Source: Prevotella sp. (GTDB lineage: Bacteria; Bacteroidota; Bacteroidia; Bacteroidales; Bacteroidaceae). Taken from it: a stretch of 64,000 nucleotides of DNA. Made by a program: the position numbers and the translations under genes. The notes beneath the pieces are model-generated. The model saw only the letters and a program-made list of their open reading frames with translations. It was not told the DNA's origin and ran no database searches. The stretch lies in contig JAEEJK010000109.1 in assembly GCA_016281815.1 (NCBI GenBank), positions 1 through 64,000 of the forward strand, in the 5' to 3' direction. Shown in pieces: positions 8,233-17,428 of this stretch. Position 1 is the stretch's first letter; every line of letters begins with the position of its first letter.

Positions 8233-9531
8233 ACTCATCCCCTTCTTATACGAGCGGTAGCCGTAGATGCAGATGAGGATGAAGCAGATGAGCGGCAGCA
8301 CGAACGATGCGTTGACTGCAGGATGCCCGAAGACGGTTCCTAAGTCGATGATGGACCCTTGGAGCGGCGGCATGATGGCTCCGCCCACAATGGCCATGAC
8401 AAGGAACGCTGCTCCCAGTGAGGTGTCACGGCTGTCGACATCCTCCAGTGCGATGCCATAGATGGTGGGGAACATCAGTGACATGAAGAAACTGATGCCC
8501 ACGAGACAATATAGTCCCGGCATACCCACGATGCAAATAGCACCAAGCGAACACAGTCCGGCTCCTACAGCGAAATAGGAGAGCAACTTTCGTGTGTTGA
8601 CATAACGCATGAGGAAGGTGGCGATGAAACGGCTGCAGAGGAACATCACCATCGCCACGATATTGTAGCGCTGTGCCGTTGCCTTGTTGATGCCCAGGTT
8701 GTCGGCATATTGGATGATGAATGTCCAAGACATAATCTGCGCTGCCACATAGAACATCTGAGCGAGCACGCCCTCACGGTAGATGGTGTTGTGCCACAGA
8801 TTGGACAAGGTCTCGCGTGCGGTATGTGTCTCTCCCAATGCCTTGCGCTCCTCGCTCTCCGTTTTCGGCATCTTGCTGATAGCGAACACAATGAACATGA
8901 AGAGCACCACGCAACCAATGGCCACATAGGGATTGCGGATGACAGCCAGGTCGTGCAGACGGATGTCGGCTTTCTCTGCCTCTGACAGCGCTGAGAAGAA
9001 AACCTGTCCTGCTGCATCACGACGGTCGGAAATCAGTTGCGGGAGTACAATAAACGAAGCCACGCTCATGCCGCACAGCGAACCCATGGGGTTGAAAGCC
9101 TGGGCAAGGTTGAGACGCTGGGTGGATGTTTTCTTGTCGCCCAGCGACAGGATGAACGGGTTGGCGGTCGTTTCCAGGAATGCCAGACCGAAAGTAAGCA
9201 CATAAAGCGACAGGCAGAAGAAGGTGAAACTCTGCTGTGCTGCCGCAGGAATGAAGAGGAATGCTCCTGTGGCATAAAGTGCCAGTCCCAGCATGACACC
9301 GCTCTTGTAACTAAAGCGCCGGATGAACAGGGCGGCTGGCACTGCCATCGTGGCATATCCGCCATAGAAAGCGAACTGCACCATGGATGCCTTGGCGGCA
9401 GTGAGTTCCATCAATGTCTGAAAGGCCGCCACCATCGGATTGGTGATGTCATTGGCGAACCCCCACAACGCAAACAGCGAAGTGACGAGGATAAACGTAA
9501 ACAGGAATTTCTTTTCAATTAACTTTGCCAT
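8218..9531 (-). CDS. fucP: L-fucose:proton symporter
   Basis: 437 aa, the size of the FucP branch of the major facilitator superfamily, with about 12 hydrophobic segments. SLFALWGFANDITNPMV carries the Asp of the proton/sugar path in the E. coli protein, and LAFLETTANPFI the matching Glu; LAQAFNPMGSLCG is also FucP-typical. It imports L-fucose across the inner membrane. It sits between fucI and the mutarotase on the same strand. Its last codons (KIED, then TGA) are made of the CAATCTT-type repeat that fills the downstream gap. Confidence 0.95.
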   Translation of the reverse strand: MAKLIEKKFLFTFILVTSLFALWGFANDITNPMVAAFQTLMELTAAKASMVQFAFYGGYATMAVPAALFIRRFSYKSGVMLGLALYATGAFLFIPAAAQQSFTFFCLSLYVLTFGLAFLETTANPFILSLGDKKTSTQRLNLAQAFNPMGSLCGMSVASFIVLPQLISDRRDAAGQVFFSALSEAEKADIRLHDLAVIRNPYVAIGCVVLFMFIVFAISKMPKTESEERKALGETHTARETLSNLWHNTIYREGVLAQMFYVAAQIMSWTFIIQYADNLGINKATAQRYNIVAMVMFLCSRFIATFLMRYVNTRKLLSYFAVGAGLCSLGAICIVGMPGLYCLVGISFFMSLMFPTIYGIALEDVDSRDTSLGAAFLVMAIVGGAIMPPLQGSIIDLGTVFGHPAVNASFVLPLICFILICIYGYRSYKKGMSKIED

Positions 9532-9540
9532 TTTTATGTG

Positions 9541-9698
9541 TTTAGGGGGTTAGGTATTTAGGGAGTTTAGGAGTCTAGGAGTTTAGACATTACCTCTGCT
9601 TACAGTTGTGCTTTGGGGTTGACGGACGCGATCATCGCGTCCCTACCATCGCACTGCCATTTTGCAGAGGTAATCATAATTCTTAAACCTTAATCCTA
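9541..9698. repeat. Composite repeat between fucI and fucP
   Basis: Degenerate octamers (9541-9588) begin 9 bases before the fucP start. Then come ATTACCTCTGC, the spacer TTGTGCTTTGGGGTTGAC, a one-base-shorter palindrome GGACGCGATCATCGCGTCC (9624-9642), the TTTTGCAGAGGTAATCATAATTCTTAA block and CTTAATCC units that reach the fucI stop codon. Confidence 0.88.
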
Positions 9699-11519
9699 CT
9701 TGTACAGTGGTCCGAAATTAGCGCATGCTCTGTAGTCGGCTCCCTCCTTGTCCATGCCGAAAGCATTCCATGCAGCCGGACGGAAGATGTCCTTGTCGGC
9801 GATGTTGTGCATGCATACCGGTATGCGCAGCATGGCGCACAAGGTGATGAGGTCAGCACCCACATGACCATGGCAGATGGCGCCGTGGTTGGCTCCCCAG
9901 TTGTTCATCACGGAATAGACGTCCTTGAAGGCATCCTTTGTCGAGTCGAGACGGGGTGCGAACCAGGTAGTTGGCCAGGTTGGGTCAGTTCGCTTGTCGA
10001 GGATATCGTTCACTTCTGGGTCGAGGTCCACCGTCCATCCCTCTGCGAGTTGGAGCACAGGTCCGAGTCCTTGCACCATGTTGATGCGCAGCATCGTCAT
10101 GGGCATTCCGCCTTTGGTGAGGAAATGCGACGAATAGCCACCGCCACGGAAATAGTCGCGGTCGGCGGGCATCCAACTGGTGGCTTTCAGACATGCTTCT
10201 GCATCGGCATCTGTCATTTCCCAATGCGGTTTCATGGTGGGCTTTCCCTCTTCGTCTGTCATGGCGCCAGTGGCATCCAATGTGGTGGCACCACTGTTGA
10301 TGAGGTGGATGAAGCCGCCTGCAGCACCTCCTTCGGGACGTTTGCCGGCGACACGCTCCACGGCCTCAGGACTCCAATAGGTGCGGATATCCGAGAACAT
10401 CACTCCCTTGTTGGTGAGCAGATGGCCGAACAGCATCGACAATCCGTTGAGGAAATCGTTCTCTGTGGCGAGAATATTGGCCTCACGAGGCCCATTCCAG
10501 TCAAACGAGGTGCACATCAGTGACTCTGGGAAGTCGAAATTGGGCTTGTAGTCGGTCCACTGACGCTGACCCTGCACACCGGCGGCGATGGCATTGTGAC
10601 CGATGGCTTCCTCCTTGTAACCCATTTCCAGCAAACGGTCTGAGCCTTGCATCAGGTCGCGGATGATCATCATCGTCTTGACTGTGAACTCCCAGTCCTC
10701 GTCCTTTTCCTGGCGGTTCTTGCCTTTTCCCTTACCATTGAAGGTCGTCATCGGAGTTCCCGGGAAGAGCGGGCGGTCCTCATTATAGTCATGTCCCTCA
10801 TTGGGCTTGCAGTATTTCTCCACCCATTTCATGGCCTTGGCGAACTCCTCCTTGTCGTAGATGCCGAAATCAACACGGCGGAGGATTTCCACCAATGACA
10901 CATACTCTGTTCGCATGCCGAGATATTGCTGCAGGAAATCTGCATTGACTATCGAACCGGCGATACCCATGCAGGTGTTGCCCAAAGACAGGTACGACTT
11001 GCCGCGCATCGTCGCCACTGCCTGGGCCGCACGGGCAAAACGGAGAATTTTCTCTGCCACATCCTCGGGGATGGTGTTGTCGTCGAGATCCTGCACGTCG
11101 TGCCCATAGATGCCGTAGGCGGGCAGACCTTTCTGGGCGTGAGCGGCGAGGACAGCGGCAAGATAGACGGCACCGGGGCGCTCCGTACCATTGAATCCCC
11201 ACACGGCCTTCGGATAGTGGGGGTTCATGTCCATCGTCTCAGAACCGTAACACCAACAGGATGTCACGGTGATGGTGGAACCGACACCCGCACGCTCAAA
11301 CTGCTCTGCGCAGGCGGCACTCTCACCCACACGGCCGATGGTGGTGTTGCTGATGACACACTCCACAGGACTGCCGTCACCGTTTCTCAGATTTGTTTCG
11401 ATCAGTTCTTTCACGGCCTTGGCGAGGTTCATGGTCTTTTCCTCAAGGCCTTCGCGGATACCGCCCTGACGACCGTCAATAGTGGGGCGGATTCCGATTT
11501 TAGGATAGTTTGTTTTCAT
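9696..11519 (-). CDS. fucI: L-fucose isomerase
   Basis: 607 aa, close to the 591 aa of E. coli FucI. Clear family blocks: [22 protein letters not shown] at the start, [46 protein letters not shown] and [20 protein letters not shown]. The last provides metal-binding acidic residues for Mn2+. The enzyme converts L-fucose to L-fuculose in the cytoplasm. It lies 87 bases downstream of the amidohydrolase gene and upstream of fucP. No L-fuculokinase or aldolase gene is in the window. Confidence 0.97.
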   Translation of the reverse strand: MKTNYPKIGIRPTIDGRQGGIREGLEEKTMNLAKAVKELIETNLRNGDGSPVECVISNTTIGRVGESAACAEQFERAGVGSTITVTSCWCYGSETMDMNPHYPKAVWGFNGTERPGAVYLAAVLAAHAQKGLPAYGIYGHDVQDLDDNTIPEDVAEKILRFARAAQAVATMRGKSYLSLGNTCMGIAGSIVNADFLQQYLGMRTEYVSLVEILRRVDFGIYDKEEFAKAMKWVEKYCKPNEGHDYNEDRPLFPGTPMTTFNGKGKGKNRQEKDEDWEFTVKTMMIIRDLMQGSDRLLEMGYKEEAIGHNAIAAGVQGQRQWTDYKPNFDFPESLMCTSFDWNGPREANILATENDFLNGLSMLFGHLLTNKGVMFSDIRTYWSPEAVERVAGKRPEGGAAGGFIHLINSGATTLDATGAMTDEEGKPTMKPHWEMTDADAEACLKATSWMPADRDYFRGGGYSSHFLTKGGMPMTMLRINMVQGLGPVLQLAEGWTVDLDPEVNDILDKRTDPTWPTTWFAPRLDSTKDAFKDVYSVMNNWGANHGAICHGHVGADLITLCAMLRIPVCMHNIADKDIFRPAAWNAFGMDKEGADYRACANFGPLYK

Positions 11520-11569
11520 TTTTTTATATTATGTAAAAGTAAGTTTAGATTCGTCTGCCTTCTCCGTAT

Positions 11570-11588
11570 GCTGCGGTTCTGCCGCAGC
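11570..11588 (-). other. GC-rich hairpin between amidohydrolase gene and fucI
   Basis: GCTGCGG-TTCTG-CCGCAGC is a perfect 7-bp stem in the 87-base gap. Without a U-run it may moderate rather than end transcription between the two genes. Confidence 0.5.
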
Positions 11589-11606
11589 CTGGCACCAGTC
11601 TGGAGT

Positions 11607-12524
11607 TCACTCCGACATATTCTTCACATACGGCAGATCCACCAGATGCTGGAATCCATAAAACTCCCTGGCATTCTCTCCGAGGAAACGGGCTTTCTCC
11701 TCTTCGGTGAGTTCGCTGCTCTTCGTGATGAAATCATACGACATCCGGTAGGTGATGGCAGTGATGGTGCGCGGATAGTCGCTGCCCCACATCAGTTTGC
11801 CTATTCCCACCTGGTCGATGGCTTCCTTGATGGCCCTGATGGCTGAGGGATAGGGATAGAACTCGGCATTGTAAAGCCAGGTGATGCCTCCCGACTCCAC
11901 CATCACGTTGTCGTAGCGGGCCAGACTGAGTTGCTCATGCCACCCTTCTCTGGTAGGCATGCCGAAATGACCGACTGCCACTTTCAGACGTGGGCACTCC
12001 TGAATCACCTCGCGCATCTCCGCCACCTGTATGTCGCCGTCTGCCAGGGTGATGGAGAGGATGATATCCCGCTGCTCCATCAGTTTGAACATTCGCATCA
12101 TCTCTTCGCTGTTGAGCATCACACGTTTCTTGTCGGTGATGATGCGGTGTGCGGGGATGGCAATGCCTGGGAAACCAGCGTCAATGAGGTCGGCGGCCTC
12201 AGCAAAAAATCCAGGATGGAGATAGTCTGCCATACCGCATACGAAGAAGCGGTCATGATACTGGCGTCTGACCTGGTCAAGGTACTCATTTTGCTGTCCG
12301 TCGATGAACTCCTGCACGACGACGGCTGCCGACACCTGCGCGTAGTTCATGTTGGAGATAAACACTTCGGCGGTATTCCGCCCGTCAATCATAAATGGGG
12401 GCAGCATCTGCACCTCCTCGCCAAGAAACATGCTCCGCCCATTGGGTAAAGGGCTGATTTTCATGCCGTTCCACGAGGTGTCCTGCCTGAGCCATAAATG
12501 GCTATGTGCGTCAATGATTTTCAT
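11607..12524 (-). CDS. TIM-barrel amidohydrolase (amidohydrolase 2 / fuconolactonase-like)
   Basis: 305 aa. It starts MKIIDAHSHLWL, where HSH is the metal-binding pair of the amidohydrolase superfamily. VAVGHFGMP and LMWGSDYPR supply the later His and Asp ligands. The PF04909/COG3618 group includes lactonases of deoxysugar oxidation as well as other hydrolases. Placed directly upstream of fucI and fucP, it may hydrolyse a fucose-derived lactone or another sugar product; this is inference. The start at 12524 is chosen because the upstream extension to 12680 has no homologous character and crosses the promoter at 12555-12562. Confidence 0.8.
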   Translation of the reverse strand: MKIIDAHSHLWLRQDTSWNGMKISPLPNGRSMFLGEEVQMLPPFMIDGRNTAEVFISNMNYAQVSAAVVVQEFIDGQQNEYLDQVRRQYHDRFFVCGMADYLHPGFFAEAADLIDAGFPGIAIPAHRIITDKKRVMLNSEEMMRMFKLMEQRDIILSITLADGDIQVAEMREVIQECPRLKVAVGHFGMPTREGWHEQLSLARYDNVMVESGGITWLYNAEFYPYPSAIRAIKEAIDQVGIGKLMWGSDYPRTITAITYRMSYDFITKSSELTEEEKARFLGENAREFYGFQHLVDLPYVKNMSE

Positions 12525-12554
12525 GGGTGATGCGTTGATAGCAGTTTGATACTG

Positions 12555-12586
12555 CAAAGATAGTGCAAGGTGAGGGAAAAGCAAAA
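12555..12586 (-). promoter_or_regulatory. Full Bacteroidetes-type promoter of the fucose locus
   Basis: On the minus strand TTTTG is followed by 19 bases and then TATCTTTG (12555-12562), matching the -33/-7 consensus including spacing. The start codon at 12524 is 30 bases downstream. It probably drives the amidohydrolase, fucI, fucP and mutarotase genes. Confidence 0.75.
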
Positions 12587-12666
12587 TAAAACGCCATTTT
12601 ATTTTCTTTTCCAACCGCAACTTATATTCACTCCCCTTCTTTTTTTGATACATTCGTGATTGTTTG

Positions 12667-12698
12667 TTTGGAAGTTTCAATAATATATGCTAACTTTG
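12667..12698 (+). promoter_or_regulatory. Promoter of the TonB-domain protein gene
   Basis: TTTG at 12667-12670, a 20-base spacer and TAACTTTG at 12691-12698: a full -33/-7 pair, 68 bases before the ATG at 12767. Divergent from the fucose promoter. Confidence 0.75.
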
Positions 12699-12766
12699 TA
12701 GTCTGATATGTGTGTAACTGATAACAAAAAAACTTTACTCTCATCAACTCAAAACACCTTAACATT

Positions 12767-13327
12767 ATGAAAACAAAAAGAATGATCATCCGCTTATTCA
12801 TCCTGATGGTTGCTTTCCTGTGCTGCACAAGCGCTCCTGCCCAAAACGACAGAGGAACAATGCAACGCAAGAACATGCCAACGAGAAAAAGCAACAGAAC
12901 ACCCAACTCATTCAGAACACCCCAAAGACAGGATTTCAACCAGAATGGTTCTGAGGTAAGAAGACACCGTGACTTCCAGAGAGAGATGCCTCAAAAATCC
13001 AATGACAACACTGTGTATGACGTGACTGAAGTAATGCCCTCCTTCCCTGGTGGAGAGCAAAATCTGCATTCATGGCTGACAAACAACCTACGCTATCCTG
13101 CCGCAGCCGCAAATAACGGCATCCAGGGACGGGTCATCGTACAATGCATCATCGAGAAAGATGGCTCTATCACCATCGAAAAAGTCTCACGCGGGGTTGA
13201 CCCACTACTTGACCAGGAGGCTCTCCGGTTGATTAAGGCGATGCCCAAATGGAATCCGGGTAAGCAGAACGGTTATGCAGTCCGTACCAAAAGAATGATT
13301 ATAGTTCCTTTTAAAATTAACGGTTAG
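12767..13327 (+). CDS. Secreted protein with a TonB C-terminal domain
   Basis: 186 aa. A signal peptide or signal anchor (MIIRLFILMVAFLCCTSAPAQ), then a basic, Asn/Arg/Gln-rich linker (~27-85), then a TonB C-terminal domain (~90-186): MPSFPGGEQNLHSWLTNNLRYP, QGRVIVQCIIEKDGSI, DQEALRLIKAMPKWNPG. The AQ cleavage site at ~26 suggests release into the periplasm rather than a permanent membrane anchor, so it may not be a classical energy transducer. No ExbB/ExbD genes are adjacent. It has its own promoter. Confidence 0.85.
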   Translation: MKTKRMIIRLFILMVAFLCCTSAPAQNDRGTMQRKNMPTRKSNRTPNSFRTPQRQDFNQNGSEVRRHRDFQREMPQKSNDNTVYDVTEVMPSFPGGEQNLHSWLTNNLRYPAAAANNGIQGRVIVQCIIEKDGSITIEKVSRGVDPLLDQEALRLIKAMPKWNPGKQNGYAVRTKRMIIVPFKING

Positions 13328-13393
13328 TTCCTCCTATTTCTAAAAAGCAGACTACAAAAAAGACGCAGTCGCTTTGTGAGATAACCAACCGAC

Positions 13394-13478
13394 ATGCTGG
13401 TTCCATGTAACTCGTGATGCTCCTCTTCATCCTTGTGATGGTGATTCAGGGCATCAGTTACATGGAACAGCATTTTTA
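13394..13478 (+). terminator. Long hairpin followed by TTTTT between the TonB-domain gene and thrA
   Basis: ATGCTG(G)TTCCATGTAACT at 13394-13412 pairs with AGTTACATGGAACAGCAT at 13456-13473 (18 bp, one bulged G) and is followed by TTTTTAT. The 43-base loop has an inner TGATGC/GCATCA pairing. It is probably the terminator of the upstream gene, since the thrA promoter box lies further downstream. The 306-base gap (13328-13633) otherwise holds only that promoter. Confidence 0.65.
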
Positions 13479-13569
13479 TGCACCTGGCGGCAAACAGCCA
13501 TCACAGCGGTCTTTCATACAAACTATGAACTATTTTGTCGTTTTTTTCGTCAGTTTCAACGAATATTCG

Positions 13570-13577
13570 TAATTTTG
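13570..13577 (+). promoter_or_regulatory. -7 promoter box (TAATTTTG) for the threonine operon
   Basis: Exact TAnnTTTG, 56 bases before the thrA ATG. The leader has no run of Thr or Ile codons, so E. coli-type attenuation is not supported. Confidence 0.65.
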
Positions 13578-13633
13578 CGCCGAATTTAGGATGAAGCCCC
13601 ATTTGTATTGGGGTACCAAATGAAATAAAAACA

Positions 13634-16069
13634 ATGAAAGTATTAAAATTCGGCGGAACATCCGTTGGTTCCGTAAAAAGCATTCTTAGTTTAAAACGTA
13701 TTGTAGAGACAGAGTCGCGACGCCAACCTGTGGTGGTGGTAGTCAGTGCCCTCGGAGGCATCACCGACAAGTTGATAGCCACATCCAAACTCGCCCTGAA
13801 AGGCGATGAGCGATACCGCGACGAGTTCCAGGCGATGGTGGACCGCCATCATCAGATGATTGACACTATCATCACCGAGCCACGCAAGCGCGAGCAACTC
13901 TTCAGCACCATTGACTCGCTTTTCGAGCAACTGAGGAGCATCTATTTCGGAGTTTACTTGATTCATGACCTCAGCGAGAAGACCCTCGACGCCATCGTCA
14001 GTTACGGCGAGCGCCTGAGCAGCAACATCGTCGCCACACTCATCAAGGGGGCACGGTGGCATGACGCGCGCGAGTTCATCAAAACCTTCCGCAAGAACGG
14101 CAAACACACCCTCGACAGCGAACTGACCAACCAGTTGGTGCGCGAGGCCTTCGCCGACCTGCCCCGCGTGTCGCTCGTCCCTGGCTTCATCAGCCGCGAC
14201 CGCGACACCCGTGAGGTGACCAACCTGGGACGTGGAGGCAGCGACTACACCGCTGCCATCATCGCCGCTGCCCTCGATGCGGAGTGTCTGGAGATATGGA
14301 CCGATGTCGACGGTTTCATGACCGCCGACCCTAAGGTCATCAAAACTGCCTACACCATCAACGAACTGAGTTATGTGGAGGCCATGGAACTTTGCAACTT
14401 CGGCGCCAAGGTCATCTATCCTCCCACGATATACCCGGTATGCGTGAAGAACATCCCCATACTGGTGAAGAATACCTTCAACCCTACTGGTCAAGGCACC
14501 ATCATCAAGGAAAAGGTGACCAACGACCAGAAGCCCATCAAGGGCATCTCCAGCATCAGCGGCACCACCCTCATCACTGTCACCGGCCTCTCTATGGTGG
14601 GTGTGATCGGTGTCAACCGCCGCATTTTCTCCGCACTTGCTGCCAACGGCATCTCCGTGTTCATGGTGTCGCAGGCTTCTTCAGAGAACTCCACCTCCAT
14701 CGGTGTGCGCGACGACGAAGCACAGTCGGCTGTCGATGTGCTCAACGCTGAGTTCGCCAAGGAGATAGAGACCGGCGCCATGTTCCCCATGCACGCAGAG
14801 AGCGGACTGGCCACCATCGCCATCGTGGGTGAGAACATGAAGCACACCCCAGGCATCGCGGGCAAATTGTTCGGCACTCTCGGCCGCAGCGGCATCAGCG
14901 TGATCGCATGTGCACAGGGTGCCTCGGAGACCAATATCTCGTTTGTCGTCGAGGGACGGTTCCTGCGCAAGTCGCTCAACGTCATCCACGACTCTTTCTT
15001 CCTCTCCGAATACAAGGTGCTCAACCTCTTCATCTGTGGCATAGGCACGGTGGGCAGCAAACTCATCGAGCAGATACGCTCCCAGTATGAGCAACTCAAG
15101 GAAAGCAGCCGGCTGAAACTCAACGTGGTGGGTATCGCCAGTTCAAAAAAGGCTGTCTTCACCCGCGACGGCATCGACCTCAACGACTACAAAACACTGC
15201 TGGCCGCCTCGGAGCCCAGCGACATCAAGCGGCTTCATGATGAGGTCATCGGCATGAACATCTTCAACAGCGTGTTTGTCGACTGCACTGCCAGCCGTGA
15301 GGTGGCCAGTCTCTACCAGTCGTTCCTGGAACACAACATCAGCATTATCGCTGCCAACAAGATTGCCGCCTCGTCGGACTACGACACCTATCGCCAACTG
15401 AAGCGCACGGCCCTGCAGCGCGGCGTGAAGTTCCGCTATGAGACCAATGTGGGCGCTGGCCTGCCCATCATCGGCACCATCAACGACCTGTGCAACTCTG
15501 GCGACAAGATTCTCAAGATAGAGGCTGTCCTCAGTGGTACGCTCAACTATATCTTCAATGCCATCTCTGCCGATGTGCCCTTCTCACAGACAGTGCGACA
15601 GGCGAAGGAAGAAGGATACAGCGAACCCGACCCACGCATCGACCTGAGCGGCACCGATGTGGTGCGCAAACTCGTCATCCTCACCCGCGAGGCTGGCTAT
15701 CAGGTGGAACAAGCCGACGTGGAGAAAAAACTCTTTATACCCGACGAGTTCTTCAGTGGCAGTCTGGAGGAGTTCTGGAAACACCTGCCCGACCTCGACG
15801 CTGATTTTGAGGCGCGACGCAAGCAGTTGGAGAAAGAGGGCAAGCGATGGCGCTTCGTGGCCACGATGGACCACGGCAAGACCAATGTCGCCTTGCAGGA
15901 GGTGCCACAGGGGCATCCTTTCTACAACCTCCAGGGCAGCAACAATATCGTCATGCTCACCACTGAGCGCTACCGTGAATTTCCCATGCTCATACAAGGC
16001 TATGGTGCAGGTGCAAGCGTCACCGCTGCAGGTGTCTTCGCCAACATCATGAGCATCGCCAACATCTAA
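13634..16069 (+). CDS. thrA: Bifunctional aspartate kinase / homoserine dehydrogenase I
   Basis: 811 aa (E. coli ThrA is 820). Residues 1-~300 are the aspartate kinase domain starting MKVLKFGGTSVGSV, with TNLGRGGSDYTAA; ~310-455 are paired ACT regulatory domains (ITVTGLSMVGVIGVN, ATIAIVGENM); ~460-811 are the homoserine dehydrogenase with the nucleotide-binding ICGIGTVGSKL and the catalytic region GTLNYIF and EEGYSEPDPRIDLSGTDVVRK. It carries out the first and third steps from aspartate to threonine. The ACT domains suggest threonine feedback, as in relatives. First gene of a three-gene threonine operon. Confidence 0.97.
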   Translation: MKVLKFGGTSVGSVKSILSLKRIVETESRRQPVVVVVSALGGITDKLIATSKLALKGDERYRDEFQAMVDRHHQMIDTIITEPRKREQLFSTIDSLFEQLRSIYFGVYLIHDLSEKTLDAIVSYGERLSSNIVATLIKGARWHDAREFIKTFRKNGKHTLDSELTNQLVREAFADLPRVSLVPGFISRDRDTREVTNLGRGGSDYTAAIIAAALDAECLEIWTDVDGFMTADPKVIKTAYTINELSYVEAMELCNFGAKVIYPPTIYPVCVKNIPILVKNTFNPTGQGTIIKEKVTNDQKPIKGISSISGTTLITVTGLSMVGVIGVNRRIFSALAANGISVFMVSQASSENSTSIGVRDDEAQSAVDVLNAEFAKEIETGAMFPMHAESGLATIAIVGENMKHTPGIAGKLFGTLGRSGISVIACAQGASETNISFVVEGRFLRKSLNVIHDSFFLSEYKVLNLFICGIGTVGSKLIEQIRSQYEQLKESSRLKLNVVGIASSKKAVFTRDGIDLNDYKTLLAASEPSDIKRLHDEVIGMNIFNSVFVDCTASREVASLYQSFLEHNISIIAANKIAASSDYDTYRQLKRTALQRGVKFRYETNVGAGLPIIGTINDLCNSGDKILKIEAVLSGTLNYIFNAISADVPFSQTVRQAKEEGYSEPDPRIDLSGTDVVRKLVILTREAGYQVEQADVEKKLFIPDEFFSGSLEEFWKHLPDLDADFEARRKQLEKEGKRWRFVATMDHGKTNVALQEVPQGHPFYNLQGSNNIVMLTTERYREFPMLIQGYGAGASVTAAGVFANIMSIANI

Positions 16070-16083
16070 TCGGTTCCCTTCGC

Positions 16084-17325
16084 ATGAAACATATTATTAT
16101 ATTAGGCGACGGCATGGCTGATCACAGCATCAGCGCCATCGGCGGCAAAACTCCTTTGCAGTTTGCAAAAACACCCTATATGGACCAACTGGCGCGCGAG
16201 GGGCGCACAGGCCGTCTCATCACCGTGCCCGAGGGATTCCCTCCGGGGTCGGAAGTGGCCAACACCGCCATCCTGGGATATGACCTCAACCAAGTGTATG
16301 AGGGACGCGGTCCGCTGGAGGCGGCTTCCATCGGATATGAGATGAGGCCCGACGATATGGCCATCCGCTGCAACATCATCTGCCTGGCCGACGGACGCAT
16401 CAAGAACCACCACGGCGGGCATCTCCAGACCCAAGATGCCGATGTGCTCATCCATTACCTCGACGAGCATCTCGGCAGCGACCGTGTGCACTTCATCACG
16501 GGCATCCAATACCGCCATCTGCTGGTCATCCGTGGCGGCAGCAAGCACATCACCTGCTCACCGCCGCACGACCATCCCGACGAGCCCTGGCAACCTCTTC
16601 TGGTAAAGCCTGAGGCTGGCTGCGAGAACTTGCATGAGGAAGGACGGCTCACCCCACAGGAAACGGCCGACCTCATCAACGACCTCATCCTGCGGTCTCA
16701 TCAACTGCTCGCAGAGCATCCCTTCAACCGCGCAAGGAGAGAAAACGGGCACGATGAGGCCAACTCCATCTGGCCATGGAGCCCGGGTTACCGTCCGTCA
16801 ATGCCCACCATCAGCGAGATGTTCCCCCAAGTGAAGTCGGGCAGCGTCATCTCCGCCGTCGACCTCATCAAGGGCATAGGCCACTATGCGGGCCTGCGTA
16901 TCATCGAGGTGGAGGGTGCCACCGGACTGTCCGACACCAATTATGAAGGCAAAGCCAGTGCTGCCATCGAGGCCCTGCGCCAAGAAGATTTCGTCTTCCT
17001 ACATGTGGAGGCGAGCGACGAGGCTGGCCATGACGGCGATCTCGACCTAAAAGTGCGCACCATCGAATACCTCGACCAGCGCATCGTCAAGCCCATCTAT
17101 GAGGAGGTGACCACATGGGACGAACTGGTGTGTATCGCCGTGCTGCCCGACCACCCCACTCCTGTGGAGAAACGCATCCATGTCAGCGAGCCGGTGCCTT
17201 TCCTTTTCTGGCATCGCGGCATCCAGCCCGATGACGTGACCTGCTACGATGAGGTCAGTTGTGTGAGCGGCGCCTATGGTCTTCTCCGCCTCGAACAATT
17301 CATGCACGCTCTGATGAGCCTCTAA
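16084..17325 (+). CDS. apgM-family phosphoglycerate-mutase-like protein, probable homoserine kinase
   Basis: 413 aa. It starts MKHIIILGDGMADHS with the Asp of the first metal site; PPGSEVANTAILGYD carries the likely catalytic Ser at residue 56; EASDEAGHDGD and VLPDHPTP give further metal ligands of the alkaline-phosphatase fold. By sequence this is an archaeal-type cofactor-independent phosphoglycerate mutase. Its place 14 bases after thrA and before thrC, where thrB is expected, fits a homoserine kinase role, as proposed for Bacteroidetes members of this family. The role here is inferred from context; no GHMP-type thrB is in the window. Confidence 0.85.
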   Translation: MKHIIILGDGMADHSISAIGGKTPLQFAKTPYMDQLAREGRTGRLITVPEGFPPGSEVANTAILGYDLNQVYEGRGPLEAASIGYEMRPDDMAIRCNIICLADGRIKNHHGGHLQTQDADVLIHYLDEHLGSDRVHFITGIQYRHLLVIRGGSKHITCSPPHDHPDEPWQPLLVKPEAGCENLHEEGRLTPQETADLINDLILRSHQLLAEHPFNRARRENGHDEANSIWPWSPGYRPSMPTISEMFPQVKSGSVISAVDLIKGIGHYAGLRIIEVEGATGLSDTNYEGKASAAIEALRQEDFVFLHVEASDEAGHDGDLDLKVRTIEYLDQRIVKPIYEEVTTWDELVCIAVLPDHPTPVEKRIHVSEPVPFLFWHRGIQPDDVTCYDEVSCVSGAYGLLRLEQFMHALMSL

Positions 17326-17348
17326 AAAAACTATAATATCTATCCCAC

Positions 17349-17418
17349 CTAGTAAATCTAGAATATTAAGTAAATCTAGTATATCTAGAATATCTAGTAT
17401 ATCTAGTCCATCTAGAAA
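17349..17418. repeat. 9-base ATCTAGTAT tandem array in the threonine operon
   Basis: Seven CTAG sites occur in 70 bases, mostly as 9-base units ATCTAG(A/T)AT, filling the gap between the apgM-family gene and thrC and ending 10 bases before the thrC start. Units contain TAG stop triplets and TCTAGA palindromes. Confidence 0.9.
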
Positions 17419-17428
17419 ATCCCAAAAA

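Noticed and set aside
13328..13633. Threonine leader peptide attenuator
   Set aside because: No short frame with runs of Thr or Ile codons is present, and the hairpin lies upstream of the -7 box.
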